A stretch of DNA of 5,423 nt from Oxalobacteraceae bacterium. GTDB taxonomy: Bacteria; Pseudomonadota; Gammaproteobacteria; Burkholderiales; Burkholderiaceae_D. The position numbers were made by a program, and so were the translations under genes. The stretch spans positions 1 through 5,423 of the forward strand of contig CANFGA010000251.1 of NCBI GenBank assembly GCA_947446335.1, in the 5' to 3' direction. Below are positions 5,328 to 5,423 of this stretch, one piece after another (within the stretch, counting starts at the first letter, position 1; the number at the start of each line of letters is the position of its first letter). The notes below the pieces were generated by a model that was not told the origin of the DNA, searched no databases, and saw only the letters and a program-made list of their open reading frames with translations.

Positions 5328-5423
5328 GCCTGACGATAACCTACTTTCACACTGGTTGCAGCACTATCATCGGCGCAAAGTTGTTTCACGGTCCTGTTCG
5401 GGATGGGAAGGGGTGGGACCAAC
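5328..5423 (-). rRNA. rrf: 5S ribosomal RNA, 3' part (5' end beyond the window)
   Basis: The minus strand reads GTTGGTCCCACCCC, TTCCCATCCCGAACAGGACC and GTGAAAC, then GCGCCGATGATAGTG, GTGTGAAAGTAGGTTATCG and TCAGGC. These are the conserved loop C (CCCGAAC), helix III and helix IV/V segments and the 3' strand of the terminal stem of a proteobacterial 5S rRNA. About 96 bases are present; roughly 15-20 bases of the 5' end, which would pair with TCGTCAGGC, lie to the right. It marks the end of an rrn operon transcribed leftwards, so the 23S gene should lie just past the window. The sequence looks betaproteobacterial. Confidence 0.95.

Noticed and set aside
1..5423. CRISPR arrays, tRNA genes, integrase or complete insertion sequences
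   Set aside because: I found no regularly spaced repeats, tRNA-like cloverleaf or transposase/integrase motifs on either strand.

Overview
The window looks like chromosomal DNA from a Gram-negative betaproteobacterium, probably Burkholderiales and perhaps Oxalobacteraceae. This rests on three things: the moderately high GC of the left half, the 5S rRNA sequence at the right edge, and the combination of group 2 capsule genes with a lipid A palmitoyltransferase. The genus is inference; I could not run a search.

Left part (1-2623, + strand): the end of a capsule export and assembly locus. A 5'-truncated kpsC, covering the end of its first transferase domain and all of its second, is followed by a complete kpsS that overlaps it by four bases (ATGA). 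In ABC-transporter-dependent capsules, KpsS puts the first beta-Kdo on a phosphatidylglycerol-type lipid and KpsC extends it to the poly-Kdo linker on which the capsule chain is carried. Both act at the cytoplasmic face of the inner membrane. Gene order matches the kpsC-kpsS order of E. coli.

Middle part (about 2690-4340, + strand): a compact hipBA toxin-antitoxin module. A perfect 14-bp inverted repeat with a 7-bp spacer covers a consensus TATAAT -10 box just upstream of hipB, a natural arrangement for autorepression. hipB encodes an XRE-family helix-turn-helix antitoxin. hipA overlaps its end and encodes a HipA-family Ser/Thr kinase whose recognisable active-site residues are all present. 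Sampled lines at the end of hipA look less GC-rich than the capsule genes, which fits separate acquisition, but this was not measured over the whole module.

Right part (4421-5423, - strand): pagP, an outer-membrane lipid A palmitoyltransferase with a signal peptide and the His/Asp-Ser catalytic residues, convergent with hipA. Upstream of it is a non-coding stretch of about 230 bp, then a strong intrinsic terminator and the 3' part of a 5S rRNA gene. This is the end of an rRNA operon that reads towards pagP and is stopped before it.

Two of the three gene groups (kpsCS and pagP) modify the cell envelope. The hipBA module sits between them as an apparently independent unit. I see no wholly new system. 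The most notable elements are the hipBA operator/promoter, the intact HipA kinase, and a few oddities in PagP and in the hipA-pagP junction.
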